Below, one piece after another: positions 36,786 through 46,182 of a stretch of 64,000 nucleotides of DNA (the first letter of the stretch is position 1; each line of letters begins with the position of its first letter). The stretch lies in contig CAZPVX010000004.1 in the NCBI GenBank assembly GCA_964590135.1, positions 62,001-126,000 of the forward strand. Reading direction: 5' to 3'. Origin of the DNA: JBDHWI01 sp964590135. GTDB taxonomy: Bacteria > Chloroflexota > Anaerolineae > J036 > Brachytrichaceae. The position numbers and the translations under genes are program-made. The notes under the pieces are model-generated. The model was not told the DNA's origin and did not search any database. It saw nothing but the letters and a program-made list of their open reading frames with translations.

Positions 36786-38194
36786 GTTGTTGTTTTGATC
36801 ACATATACCGGGGATGGCGTCAACTGCTCCGGCAGGGTTACTTCCAGTTGCTCACCGCGCTGCGCGTGTGCCAGCGGCGAGGCATGGCCCAGCAGCATCA
36901 CCGGCGCATCCGGCGCAACTGTCACTGATTCCAGAACGACTTTTTTCGATTTTGGAGTGCTGAGCAATGAGATATACAGCGCGCCTCCCTTGTGCGTAAA
37001 GCGCGTTGGGATCAACGCATCGCCGGCTTGCGCCTGGCCGGCAGCGCGCGTCCACGGCCGTGTGCCATAGATCGCCTCGCCGTTGATTGCCAGCCATTCG
37101 CCCAAACCCCTCAGCCGGCTCGCCTGCAACTCGCTGATCGAGCCATCGGCGCGCGGACCGACGTTGAGCAGCAAGTTGCCATTCTTGCTCACGATGTCGA
37201 CAAAGCCACGCACCAGATCCTCGACAGAGAGCATGTTGGCGTCAGTGTCATTCTGGTTGTAGCCGAACGAGTAACCCAGACCGCGGCAGCTTTCCCATTT
37301 GTAGGGAGTGGCTTCCGGCATCACCCTGTACTCCGGCGTTTTGAAATCGTAATGCTCTGCCTGCGGCAGTCTCATCTCGCCGCGCGCCATCTTCTCAAGC
37401 ATCTCCATCGAGTTGATGTCTTTGCCTTGAATGAAACGGTCATTGATCACACCGTCCGGCACAGCGTTGTAGTAATCAGCAAAAAGCTTGGGCAGATCAG
37501 CGATTGCTGGATAGCCAATGTCATTCCACAGCACCGCCGGCCGATAGCGCGCGACCAGTTCGCGGATGTGGCCGCTGGCGTATGCCTCATACTCAGGCGT
37601 CTGCGGCACGCCGATGAACAAGTCGATGGCATCTCTGATCACATGCGGGTTGAACGTCCAGTCCAGCCCGCCGGAGTAGTACAAACCCATCTGCATGCCG
37701 TGATCGCGCACAGCGCCGGTCAGCTCGCCGACCACATCGCGCTGAAGTTGCCAGTGCGGTTGCTTTGGGTTGGGAAAGGCGCTTGGCCAGAGCAGAAAGC
37801 CTTCATGATGTTTGGTGGTGAGCACTACGTAGCGCGCGCCGGCCTGTTGAAACAGATCAACCATCGCATCCGGCTCGAAGCGCTGCGCAGCTTCCTGAAA
37901 CATCGGCCCGAAATCCGCGTATGTGAAATCCGGGCCGAAGGTGCGGACGTGATGCTCATAGGTTGCGCCCTGCCCAATGGCAAGCGAGTTTTGATACCAT
38001 TCAGCATAGGGATTGTTGGCAAACCAGTTGGCCCAGTTACCCTCAGCGGTTGCAGTGCCTAGTTCGCCGGTGAGCGGCGCCCAAGCCGGCACTGAATACA
38101 GGCCCCAATGCACGAAGATGCCCAGTTTGGCATCTTGGAACCAGCCTGGGACCTGATGGGTTTTGATAGATGCCAGCGTCGGTTCAAAGGCCAT
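36782..38194 (-). CDS. Alpha-L-fucosidase, GH29
   Basis: 470-residue retaining alpha-fucosidase. PGWFQDAKLGIFVHWGLYSVPAW is the GH29 N-terminal signature; YVVLTTKHHEGFLLWPS, LGLYYSGG-type WT and AVLWNDIGYP (nucleophile Asp) follow, then a beta-sandwich end. VGPRADGSI closes the barrel. No signal peptide, so it works on imported fucosides. The ATG at 38194 begins one base after the permease stop; an ORF-extending start at 38227 lies inside the permease gene and is rejected. Confidence 0.94.
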   Translation of the reverse strand: MAFEPTLASIKTHQVPGWFQDAKLGIFVHWGLYSVPAWAPLTGELGTATAEGNWANWFANNPYAEWYQNSLAIGQGATYEHHVRTFGPDFTYADFGPMFQEAAQRFEPDAMVDLFQQAGARYVVLTTKHHEGFLLWPSAFPNPKQPHWQLQRDVVGELTGAVRDHGMQMGLYYSGGLDWTFNPHVIRDAIDLFIGVPQTPEYEAYASGHIRELVARYRPAVLWNDIGYPAIADLPKLFADYYNAVPDGVINDRFIQGKDINSMEMLEKMARGEMRLPQAEHYDFKTPEYRVMPEATPYKWESCRGLGYSFGYNQNDTDANMLSVEDLVRGFVDIVSKNGNLLLNVGPRADGSISELQASRLRGLGEWLAINGEAIYGTRPWTRAAGQAQAGDALIPTRFTHKGGALYISLLSTPKSKKVVLESVTVAPDAPVMLLGHASPLAHAQRGEQLEVTLPEQLTPSPVYVIKTTT

Positions 38195-38195
38195 G

Positions 38196-39089
38196 TCATC
38201 GACCTCCCATGCCGGTGAGTTGCACACCCTGCACGAACAGCTTTTGTGAAAGGAAGAACACGAGCAGCACCGGGATCAGCGTGAGGATTGACACGGCCAT
38301 CAACATGTTGAACTGTGTGAAATTGGCGCCACGGAAGAGGTTGAGGCCAAGTGCAAGCGTGTATAGCTCCGTCGAGCGGATATAGATCAGCGGGTCAAGC
38401 AGGTTGCTCCAATTGCCGATGAACGAGAAGATGGCCACAGTGGCAAGCGCCGGCCCTGACAGCGGCAGGATGATGCGCCATAGAATGTTCCACGTGCTGG
38501 CGCCGTCGATGCGCGCGGCCTCGTCCAAATCCAGCGGGATGCCCATGAAAAACTGGCGCAGCAGAAAGACGAAGAATGGATAGCCGAACCACGCCGGCAA
38601 AATCAGCGCCCACAGGGTGTTGACCAGGCCAATTTCCTTGAACAAAAGGAAGCGCGGCACGATGGTGACTTCACGGGGAATCATGATCGTCGCCAGCAAC
38701 AGTAGAAACAAAAAGTCCTTGCCGCGCGCGCGCAGTCGCGCAAACCCGAACGCCACCAGCGAGCACGAGATCAGGTTGCCGGCCACGTTTGCCAGCGTCA
38801 CGACGAGTGAATTGCGCAGGAAGGTGTTGAAGGGAAGGATGCTCCAGCCCTGCACGTAGTTCTGCCACTGGAAGCTGGTGGGCAGAAACGAGGGTGGATA
38901 GTTGAACACCTCATTCTGCGGCTTGAGCGAGGTGGAGACCATCCACATGAACGGCAACGCGAAGGTGATCGACAGCAGGATCAGCAGGATATACACGGCG
39001 ATCTGCTTGGTCGAGCGGGATCGCGCGATGCCGAATGAGCGCATGCCGCCAGCGAGAGTCCTGTCGCCCGTGTTTGAAAGTTCAGACAT
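38196..39089 (-). CDS. ABC sugar permease, MalG type
   Basis: 297-residue inner-membrane permease with six predicted helices. The MalG-like EAA loop that contacts the ATPase is LDEAARIDGASTWNILWRIILPLSGPA. FFLSQKLFVQGVQLTGMGGR is the usual C-terminal end of these sugar permeases. GGAGG precedes the ATG, which lies 9 nt after the MalF-type gene. No ATPase gene is present, so a shared MsiK/UgpC-like ATPase elsewhere must power it, as is common for this family. Confidence 0.93.
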   Translation of the reverse strand: MSELSNTGDRTLAGGMRSFGIARSRSTKQIAVYILLILLSITFALPFMWMVSTSLKPQNEVFNYPPSFLPTSFQWQNYVQGWSILPFNTFLRNSLVVTLANVAGNLISCSLVAFGFARLRARGKDFLFLLLLATIMIPREVTIVPRFLLFKEIGLVNTLWALILPAWFGYPFFVFLLRQFFMGIPLDLDEAARIDGASTWNILWRIILPLSGPALATVAIFSFIGNWSNLLDPLIYIRSTELYTLALGLNLFRGANFTQFNMLMAVSILTLIPVLLVFFLSQKLFVQGVQLTGMGGR

Positions 39090-39098
39090 GGTTGCCTC

Positions 39099-40052
39099 CT
39101 AGCGGCGCGTGTCGCCCTCGTAAAACACCCAGCGCCGCGCCAGTTGGAATTGCGCGATCGTGATCAGGATGATGATTACGAGCAGCACCCAGGCCAGCGC
39201 AGATGCATAGCCCATCTTGAAGAAGCGGAACGCATTCAGATACAAATACAGGCCGTACATCAATGTGGAGTTGGCCGGCCCGCCCGGCTGGGAACTCAGC
39301 CCGGAGGTCATGACCAGCACAATCACAAAGTTTTGCAGCGAGGCGATGATGCCGATCATGATGTTGTAGAAGATGACCGGTGTCATCATCGGGACTGTGA
39401 TCTGCCAGAATTTGTGCCACGCGCCGGCGCCGTCGATGTCCGCTGCTTCATACAGATGAAGCGGCACGCTTTGCAGGCCGGCGAGATAGATGACCATCGA
39501 ACCGCCGGCTGCCCACAGGCTCATCAAGATCAAAGCCGGCTTGGACCATAGCGGGGAGGTAAGCCAGCCCGGACCTTTGATCCCGACCGCCCCGAGTATC
39601 GTGTTGATCAAGCCAAAATCAGGGTGCAGGATCATCAGCCAGAGAATCGCAACCGCAATGCCGCTCACCACCGAGGGCAGGTAGAACACCGTGCGAAAAA
39701 AGGCCATGCCAAACACTTTCTGGTTCAGCAGCAGCGCCAGCATGAAGGAAATAATCAACCCAAAGCCCACTGTAAAGAATCCGTAGTACAGCGAGTTCAG
39801 AAGCGCCTTGAAGAAGAGCGGATCGTTGAACATGGTCGCATAGTTCTGCAACCCTGCCCACTTTGGCCCTTCAAGGATTGGCCAATCGGTGAAACTGGCC
39901 AGCAACGACGCGATGATGGGGCCAAAATCGAACAGGATCAGGCCAATGATCCACGGTGAAATAAACAGGTAGAACTCGCGCTCCTCAATGCGAGCCAACT
40001 TGCCCAACCGCCTGCGCTTTGGTGAGGAAGCACCAACACTCTGTGCTGCCAT
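39099..40052 (-). CDS. ABC sugar permease, MalF type
   Basis: 317-residue permease, six helices. A basic N-terminus (SPKRRRLGKLARIEEREFYLF) is followed by the first helix; the EAA loop is YEAADIDGAGAWHKFWQITVPMMTP. It pairs with the MalG-like protein next to it and the binding protein upstream. AGGAGGT lies 8 nt before the ATG. A strong hairpin separates it from the binding-protein gene. Confidence 0.93.
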   Translation of the reverse strand: MAAQSVGASSPKRRRLGKLARIEEREFYLFISPWIIGLILFDFGPIIASLLASFTDWPILEGPKWAGLQNYATMFNDPLFFKALLNSLYYGFFTVGFGLIISFMLALLLNQKVFGMAFFRTVFYLPSVVSGIAVAILWLMILHPDFGLINTILGAVGIKGPGWLTSPLWSKPALILMSLWAAGGSMVIYLAGLQSVPLHLYEAADIDGAGAWHKFWQITVPMMTPVIFYNIMIGIIASLQNFVIVLVMTSGLSSQPGGPANSTLMYGLYLYLNAFRFFKMGYASALAWVLLVIIILITIAQFQLARRWVFYEGDTRR

Positions 40053-40113
40053 CGCACTACCTCCTCTATGATCACAAGTTGCCCAAGACTAGGCACAATG
40101 CAAACAAGTGCAA

Positions 40114-40157
40114 TGCACCCTTGCGCAAACATGAAGCTGCGTTTGCGCAAGGGCGCA
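40114..40157 (-). promoter_or_regulatory. Intercistronic hairpin between binding-protein and permease genes
   Basis: Thirteen perfect pairs (CCCTTGCGCAAAC / GTTTGCGCAAGGG) extended by three more pairs past one mismatch, with a 10-nt loop. There is no T-run, so it is more likely an mRNA-stabilising or attenuating stem, as between malE and malF in other bacteria, raising the amount of binding protein over permeases. Confidence 0.7.
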
Positions 40158-40178
40158 TCCGATCTCCATTTCCAGGCG

Positions 40179-41663
40179 TTATTTGTTTGCCGCGATGATC
40201 GGATCGACGACAGCCTTGATCTGGTTCAAGGCATCTGCAACTTTGATCTCACCCGTCACCACCTGATCCCAAATCGCGCCGGCCGCCTGCGTCACTTGTG
40301 GGCCGGTCGGTTGGTCGATGATGTCATGGCTGGCGATGCCATTTTTCATTGCATATTCAACCCACTTCGCACCGGGCGGCGCAAATTTGCTGTTGAGATA
40401 CGACGGCCATGCTGACAGGCGGGCCGGGCTGCCGCGACCCGTCAAACCCCACATGAAAGCCTGGCCGGCGGTGGACAGGTAATCGTTGAGGTAAACCCAG
40501 GCTGCGTCGCGGTTCTTGGAGTCTTTGGTGATGCCATACCCGCTGCCAGCGCTGAAGGTCGTGTGTGCTTTCGGCCCCTTCGGCCAGAGCATGATGTCCC
40601 ACTTGAACTTAGAGCCGGCTGCGATGGGCGGTGTGGCCCACGAGCCTTGCTGGGTCATGGCGATCTTGCCAAACTGGAACGCCGGCCATGCCACGTTTTG
40701 CAAATCAGCCGGACTTGGCACCGCGCCTTTTGCGCGCAATTCCTCCCACCATTCCATTGCCGCGATGGAATCTGGCGTGTTGCCCAGATACTCATCTTCC
40801 TTGGGTTCCTTCAGATATGCCCCGCCAAAAGGCATCATGTAAGGTGGTGCGACGAGTGAATCGCCCATGGACGGCAACTCACCCAGGCCGAAGATCTTGT
40901 TGGGCCCTTCCCCACTGGTGAGCTTGAGCGCCGCTGCTTTCAGGTCATCAAGCGTCCAGTTCTCATTGGGATGCTCGACGCCGGCCTTGTCAAAAAGCTC
41001 GATGTTGTAGTACAGGTTGGCAGGGCCTTCATCGTACGGGATCAGCCACAACTTGCCGTCGCGTTGATATGACACCAGCGAAGGCTTGGAGAAATCCTCC
41101 AGATTGAAATCCTTCTCAGCCTTGATGTAGTCATCCAGCGCAACAAAGATGCCGCTCTTGATAAGTTGCTGCGCCCACGAAAACTGCGTGTAGATGATGT
41201 CTGGGGCAGTACCGCCGGCGGATTGCGTGGTGTACTTTTGCAGAAACTCGCCAAAGGGGGTGTTTTCAGCCTTGATCTCGATGTTCGGATGCCGTTTCAT
41301 GAAAAGCTGATCGAATTGATTCTGCCGTTCCATGAAGGTGGCATCCCAGGCATGCGCAACACTGAGTGTGACCTTTGTGGTGGGATCACTGAAAACAGAT
41401 TTAGGCCAGTTTGCATCTGCGCCTTCAGATGCATCGAAGATCGATGTCGATGGTTGAGCAGGTTGTTCGGCCGGCGGCGCTTCAGTGGCGGCAGCAGGTT
41501 CTTGTGCGGATGGCGCGCTGGCGCTCGGCGGTGCAGCGCATGCGCTCAATGCCGCCATGCTCGCGCCTCCCATCCCGAGCAGCGCACCAATCTTCAGAAT
41601 TTGCCGGCGGGTCAGGCCGCGCTTGCGCAACTCGTTCGCTAGTTCTTCTTCGTGCGATGCCAT
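40179..41663 (-). CDS. Extracellular sugar-binding lipoprotein
   Basis: 494-residue family-1 solute-binding protein. The N-terminus has a Tat-like twin-Arg (LTRRQILKIGALLGMGGASM) and a lipobox (AALSAC, Cys near 42), then an Ala/Pro-rich tether, a usual Anaerolineae arrangement. The mature protein has the family blocks TLSVAHAWDATF, YTTQSAGGTAPDIIYTQF and PFGGAYLKEP. AGGAGG lies 9 nt before the ATG. First gene of the permease operon; ligand inferred to be a fucosylated sugar from the enzymes downstream. Confidence 0.92.
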   Translation of the reverse strand: MASHEEELANELRKRGLTRRQILKIGALLGMGGASMAALSACAAPPSASAPSAQEPAAATEAPPAEQPAQPSTSIFDASEGADANWPKSVFSDPTTKVTLSVAHAWDATFMERQNQFDQLFMKRHPNIEIKAENTPFGEFLQKYTTQSAGGTAPDIIYTQFSWAQQLIKSGIFVALDDYIKAEKDFNLEDFSKPSLVSYQRDGKLWLIPYDEGPANLYYNIELFDKAGVEHPNENWTLDDLKAAALKLTSGEGPNKIFGLGELPSMGDSLVAPPYMMPFGGAYLKEPKEDEYLGNTPDSIAAMEWWEELRAKGAVPSPADLQNVAWPAFQFGKIAMTQQGSWATPPIAAGSKFKWDIMLWPKGPKAHTTFSAGSGYGITKDSKNRDAAWVYLNDYLSTAGQAFMWGLTGRGSPARLSAWPSYLNSKFAPPGAKWVEYAMKNGIASHDIIDQPTGPQVTQAAGAIWDQVVTGEIKVADALNQIKAVVDPIIAANK

Positions 41664-41862
41664 ATTGTTACCTCCTGGACTTAGAACTCAGGTTGTTATG
41701 GGCCGCGCTTTGTTCAGAGTGTCACTGTTGCGTTGGAGCACTTCTCGCGACCCGATCGCGGCCGATCGAATTGCGCAGCGCCAGGCTCCGGTTGAAGTTG
41801 TAAAGCTGCATGGTTGTCTATGCTGGTTCACCTCCTCGCGCGTCTGCATCACCGGCGCGGCC

Positions 41863-42957
41863 TCACACATCGTCAGGCCTGACCGATCTGTTCTCTGCCG
41901 CGCTGCGGTATGCCGCCTCCACCACGCGCAGGGTGTTCAGGTTGTCCTCTGCGCTGGTGATGGGCATTCCATCGGTCTGAATCGCCTCCATCAGCGAAGC
42001 CATCGGGCCAATAAATGCATCAGGGATCCACAAGCCTTCGAGCGTGATGCGTTGCCATGCTTCCGGCGCATCTTCGTGGCGGCGAATCTCGAAGGTGTCG
42101 GGCCGGCCATGCGGGTAATCGTAGAGCAAGCCGATCGTGCCTTTGATCAAGCCCTCGGTGCCGAGGAAGCGGAAAGTGGCGTAGCTGTCGCTGCTGTCGT
42201 CGTGATGGTTGACTGCCACAAGCGCCTGCAAGCCGGCCGCATAATCCAGCACGGTGATCGTCTTGGTCTCCGCCTTTTCGGCCTGCTTCGGGTAGCGCGC
42301 ATGCCGGCTCGTCACCCACGCCGGCTCGCCAAACAGCGACCGCATCGCGTCCAGATAGTGAATGCTGTGATATGAAATTTCCAGGCGGGGTGAATTTGCC
42401 AGCCACGGCCACATGTGCCAGGGCGTGCTGGTGCTGACCTGAATCTGCGCGTCGGTGGGTTGGCCGATATAGCCTTTTTGAATCAGGTCGCGCGCAGCAG
42501 CGATGCCGGCGCTCCAGCGCATCTGTTGATTTACCGCGACCTTGCGGCCAGCATGTTTGCTGGCCGCCACAATCGCCACCGCGTCAGCGAAGGTGTCGGC
42601 CAGCGGTTTCTGGCACAGCGCATGTTTGCCGGCGGCAAATGCCTTCTCTGCGATTTCGCGCTGGTGCCATGGCTGCACCGCAATATCCACGATCTCGATC
42701 GCCGGGTCGGCCAGCAAATCATCAAGCTTGTCGTATACCTTCGGGATGCCGTGCGCCGCAGCCGTGTTGCGCGCAGCTGCGGCGTTCATGTCGTAGCACG
42801 CGAGCACCTTCAAGCCGTTGTTCTTGTAGGCTATCAGATGACCATAGTTGACGATGCCGCCGCAGCCGACAATGCCGATGCCATAGTCGGTCTTCGCCGG
42901 CAGCTTCGGTTTGTAGTCGGGCAGCACGGATTTTGTCGTTCTGAGCTCCTGCGCCAT
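41863..42957 (-). CDS. Gfo/Idh/MocA family dehydrogenase
   Basis: NAD(P)-dependent sugar dehydrogenase of 364 residues. Rossmann loop GIVGCGGIVNYGH near residues 27-39; the usual EKP motif is CQKPLADTF (Glu replaced by Gln, Lys kept); AVNQQMRWSAG and YHSIHYLDAMRSLFG (conserved His and Asp) lie in the second domain. It may supply the L-fucose or other sugar oxidation step of the cluster (inference). There are 199 nt to the binding-protein start, so it may be separately transcribed. A start at 42975 is also possible. Confidence 0.9.
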   Translation of the reverse strand: MAQELRTTKSVLPDYKPKLPAKTDYGIGIVGCGGIVNYGHLIAYKNNGLKVLACYDMNAAAARNTAAAHGIPKVYDKLDDLLADPAIEIVDIAVQPWHQREIAEKAFAAGKHALCQKPLADTFADAVAIVAASKHAGRKVAVNQQMRWSAGIAAARDLIQKGYIGQPTDAQIQVSTSTPWHMWPWLANSPRLEISYHSIHYLDAMRSLFGEPAWVTSRHARYPKQAEKAETKTITVLDYAAGLQALVAVNHHDDSSDSYATFRFLGTEGLIKGTIGLLYDYPHGRPDTFEIRRHEDAPEAWQRITLEGLWIPDAFIGPMASLMEAIQTDGMPITSAEDNLNTLRVVEAAYRSAAENRSVRPDDV

Positions 42958-42998
42958 ACCGACAACAAATAGCACATCGCCGGCAACTCACAAGTGCA

Positions 42999-44474
42999 TT
43001 ACGGCGCGATGATGACAATGATCGTCGGCGTGGGCGAAGGGATCGCCGTCGGCGGCGGGGCCGGCGTGTTGGTCGGAGGTAATGGCGTGTCAGTTGGCGG
43101 TGTGGTCGCCGTCGGCGGCGCAGCCGTAGCGGTCGGCAGCACGCTCGTTGCCGTTGGTGGCACAGGAGTCGCGCTTGGCCAGGGGGTCCACGTGGGTGGT
43201 AAGGGTGGCGCAGTTGGCAAAACAGGCGGCAAGGTCGGGAACACCACCGGTGTCGGCGCTGGGATGATCGGGTTGATGACGATCGGCGTTATCGTCGGCG
43301 GCGCGTTGGCTGTGGGAAAGACAAAAACGACGGTCGGGCCGATGGTAGGCGGCATAGTCTGCACGATGATCGTCGCAATCGGCGTCAGCACCGACTCCAC
43401 TGTCATCGCCGGCGAGACTGTTGCAACCACATTGATGCTTGGCACGCTGGTGGGGCGCGGCGGCACAGATCGGCTCGTCAGCGCAAAGATGACGACCGCT
43501 GCCAGCAATAACGCAGCGAAGCCGGCGACAGTGCCAACCAGCAGCCAGGTGCTGCGCGGAATCGGACCGCCGCCTTCCACGTCAGCTGGGCCAGTCGGCA
43601 CTGGCTGGGCGGGTGAGGCGGCATGCTGCGCCGGTGGCGGCGGCGAAACCGGTGGCGCAATCACCTCTCGCGCAGTCAGCGCGGCGGCAAAGGCGGCTGC
43701 AAAGGCGCCGGCGCTCGCCGGCCGGCGCTCGGGGTTCTTCTCCAGCGCCTGCATCACCACATCTCCCACCGCGCGCGATATGCGCGGGTTGACGATACTG
43801 AGGTGGGGCGGCATCTGGTCGACGTGCTGGCGCGCAATCGCCACATCGTTGTCGCCCTCAAAGGGATGCCGGCCGCTCAGTGCGTAATACGCCGTCACGC
43901 CAAGCGAATAGATGTCGGATGCTGGCGTGATGTGATACGCGCCGGCGGCCTGCTCCGGCGACATATAGAACACCGAGCCGACGCGGGCGGCAGTGGCGGT
44001 GTAGGCCGTAATGTTGGCAGCCTTCGCCACGCCAAAGTCGGCCAGCATGGCGCGGCCATCAGCGCGGATCAGGATGTTGCTCGGCTTGACATCGCGATGC
44101 ACGACGCCGCGAGCATGCGCGTAATCCAGCGCGCGGGCGGCGTCATCGAGGATGGGTGAGAGCTGCGCCGGCGCGAGCGGCCCCTGCCGCTGGATCAGCC
44201 GGTCGAGTGATTCACCCGGCACATACTCCATCTCGATGAAGGGTGTGTCATCGATGACGCCGGCGTTGTTCACCCGCACGATGTTGGGGTGATCGAGCCC
44301 CAGCTGGCTTTCGGTCTTGAAGCGCGCAATTGCGGTTTTGTCGGCGGCGAGGTGAATGCCGAGCAGTTTCAGCGCAATGAGGTTGCCGGCCGGCGCGGTG
44401 GCGCGATACACGGTGGCCATGCCACCGCGCCCGATCTCAAAGAGTCGTGTGTAAGGACCAAAGTTGTTGCGCAT
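42999..44474 (-). CDS. Membrane Ser/Thr protein kinase
   Basis: 491-residue PASTA-less receptor-type kinase. Hanks-type kinase domain at about 8-265: glycine loop IGRGGMATVYRA, catalytic Lys36 in ALKLL, Glu of helix C, HRDVKPSN at 126-133, DFGVAKA at 146-152, and SPEQAAG. A single membrane helix follows (about 308-333, LLVGTVAGFAALLLAAVVIFAL). The outer 150 residues are low-complexity Pro/Thr/Val (TATSVLPTATAAPPTATT type), common in Chloroflexota. No phosphatase or substrate gene is adjacent. It is probably regulated by trans-autophosphorylation. Confidence 0.93.
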   Translation of the reverse strand: MRNNFGPYTRLFEIGRGGMATVYRATAPAGNLIALKLLGIHLAADKTAIARFKTESQLGLDHPNIVRVNNAGVIDDTPFIEMEYVPGESLDRLIQRQGPLAPAQLSPILDDAARALDYAHARGVVHRDVKPSNILIRADGRAMLADFGVAKAANITAYTATAARVGSVFYMSPEQAAGAYHITPASDIYSLGVTAYYALSGRHPFEGDNDVAIARQHVDQMPPHLSIVNPRISRAVGDVVMQALEKNPERRPASAGAFAAAFAAALTAREVIAPPVSPPPPAQHAASPAQPVPTGPADVEGGGPIPRSTWLLVGTVAGFAALLLAAVVIFALTSRSVPPRPTSVPSINVVATVSPAMTVESVLTPIATIIVQTMPPTIGPTVVFVFPTANAPPTITPIVINPIIPAPTPVVFPTLPPVLPTAPPLPPTWTPWPSATPVPPTATSVLPTATAAPPTATTPPTDTPLPPTNTPAPPPTAIPSPTPTIIVIIAP

Positions 44475-44500
44475 GTCGCAGCCTGCACTTCTGCGCAGTG

Positions 44501-44647
44501 TACCTTAACGTGACTTGCCACCCAGGTATGGAAGCCAAAGGCATTCCCGCGAAGGCGGGAATCCAACATTGCAGGAGCCGCTTTCCAAGTCTGGATGCCC
44601 ACGAAAGTGGGCATGACGGATGAGGCAGCAAGTCACGTTACCTTAAC
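44501..44647. mobile_element. MITE-like element with direct and inverted repeats
   Basis: A 13-bp perfect inverted repeat, TAACGTGACTTGC (44506-44518) and its complement (44628-44640), encloses two hairpins: ATTCCCGC..GCGGGAAT near 44546-44572 and ATGCCCAC..GTGGGCAT near 44595-44615. TACCTTAAC occurs as a 9-bp direct repeat at both ends (44501-44509, 44639-44647). No reading frame inside. This is the shape of a non-autonomous transposon or REP-like element between the kinase and a lipoprotein gene. Confidence 0.65.
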
Positions 44648-44748
44648 CGCCGGCGCTCCGATTTCTCGCAGCGATGCAACGCGATTTCGTAGCGCAAGGG
44701 AGCCATCATGAGTTGCAACACCAATACCATGCAATTCTGGAGGTCCCC

Positions 44749-46167
44749 ATGACAGACAATTCATCTGCTCGCAGCCGGCTTTCGTTCGTCCTGCCACTTG
44801 GCGCATTGCTGGCTTTCATGCTGGCCTGTGGCAGCGTCGCTGATCAGGCGCGCGAGGCAGCAAACACCATAGCGCCCACCGCGCAGATTGTAGTCACTAT
44901 TGCCCAGCCGGCGGAACAAGCGACCACGCAATCTGCATTGCCTACTGCCGCAGCAGATCCTGCTGCGACGCAAACGCTGGCACCCACCACCACAGCAGAG
45001 GCATCACAGGAGCCACTGACGATCACGGAGAGTGGCTTCGGCCAGAATAGCATCGCGCTGGCCTATGCCTTCACATTGCAGAACCCCAATGCAAATGCTG
45101 CTGTTGAGAATAGCCAGTATCAAGTTGTGGCCTACGACAGCGCCGGCACCGTGCTGAAGACCGATTCAGGCCATGTCGAGTTGGTGCTACCAGGCGAGAA
45201 GTTGGGTATCGCCGGCGCGATATATCTGCCCGACAACACCGAAGCCAGCCGCATCGAAGTGCAGTTGAAGACTGGCCGCTTTACGCCAAGCGAGTCGTTG
45301 CCAAATTTCAGCGTGGACAAGGTGCAACTGCAACCCAACGATGACTTTCCGAAGGTGACGGCCATCATCCGCAGCCCGTATGGACGCGACATCGACAACG
45401 TGCGTGTGTCGGCCATCGCCCGCGATGATGCCGGCAAGATCATCGGCAGCGGCTTCACCTTTCTGAATTTCGTTCTGGCAGGGGCGCAGGCGCCGGTGGC
45501 GATGTCGCTAAATTTCAACGGCGTGCCGGCGAAGGTCGATCTGTATCCAACGCTGTCTGGCCTGTCAAGTTTTGGGCAGCCGGCAGACGCCAGTACAGCC
45601 AAGCCCATCGTTGCGGCGTCTGGTTTTGGCGGTGAGCGCACCAGCATTGGCTTCGGTTTCATTGCCGAGAACCCCGGCGCCGGCGTCGCATTTGAATCGA
45701 CGCAGTATCAGGCGGCACTCTACGATGCCGATGGATTTGTGCTGGCCGCCGATGAAGGCTATGTAGAATTGTTGTTGCCGGCGCAAACACTTGGCGTCGC
45801 CGATTCGATGTTTGTGCCGGAAGGTGCAACACCGGTGAAGCTGGTCGTATCGCTGCTGGCTGGCAAAGCGAAGAAGTCTGAGGCGCTACTGACGTTTACC
45901 ACCGAGAATGTGTCGTTCAAGCCGGACACATATTCGCCGAAGGTGACCGGCATCGTCAAGAGTCCCTACGGCAAGGACGTGAAGAACCTGCGCGTATCGG
46001 CGCTGGCGTTCAACGACGCCGGCAACATCATCGGCGGCGGCTTTACATTTGTGGACTTCGTGCCGGCCAACGGCCAGGCGGCGGTGGATGTATCGGTCAA
46101 CCTCGCTGGCACGCCAGCGCATGTGGAGTTGCACCCTGTGTTGTCAGGGCTTTCGAGCTTTGAATGA
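44749..46167 (+). CDS. Lipoprotein with two tandem beta domains
   Basis: 472 residues. Signal peptide with lipobox (LPLGALLAFMLAC), a Thr/Ala/Pro tether, then two copies of a domain of about 165 residues (about 84-245 and 285-470). The copies share the pattern ITESGFGQNS / VAASGFGGERT, QYQVVAYDSAG / QYQAALYDADG, HVELVLPGEKLGIA / YVELLLPAQTLGVA, SPYGRDIDNVRVSA / SPYGKDVKNLRVSA and LYPTLSGLSSF / LHPVLSGLSSF. Each resembles an FxLYD-type Ig-like fold. GGAGG lies 5 nt before the ATG. Role unknown. Confidence 0.78.
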   Translation: MTDNSSARSRLSFVLPLGALLAFMLACGSVADQAREAANTIAPTAQIVVTIAQPAEQATTQSALPTAAADPAATQTLAPTTTAEASQEPLTITESGFGQNSIALAYAFTLQNPNANAAVENSQYQVVAYDSAGTVLKTDSGHVELVLPGEKLGIAGAIYLPDNTEASRIEVQLKTGRFTPSESLPNFSVDKVQLQPNDDFPKVTAIIRSPYGRDIDNVRVSAIARDDAGKIIGSGFTFLNFVLAGAQAPVAMSLNFNGVPAKVDLYPTLSGLSSFGQPADASTAKPIVAASGFGGERTSIGFGFIAENPGAGVAFESTQYQAALYDADGFVLAADEGYVELLLPAQTLGVADSMFVPEGATPVKLVVSLLAGKAKKSEALLTFTTENVSFKPDTYSPKVTGIVKSPYGKDVKNLRVSALAFNDAGNIIGGGFTFVDFVPANGQAAVDVSVNLAGTPAHVELHPVLSGLSSFE

Positions 46168-46182
46168 GATTTCCTGTGGCTG

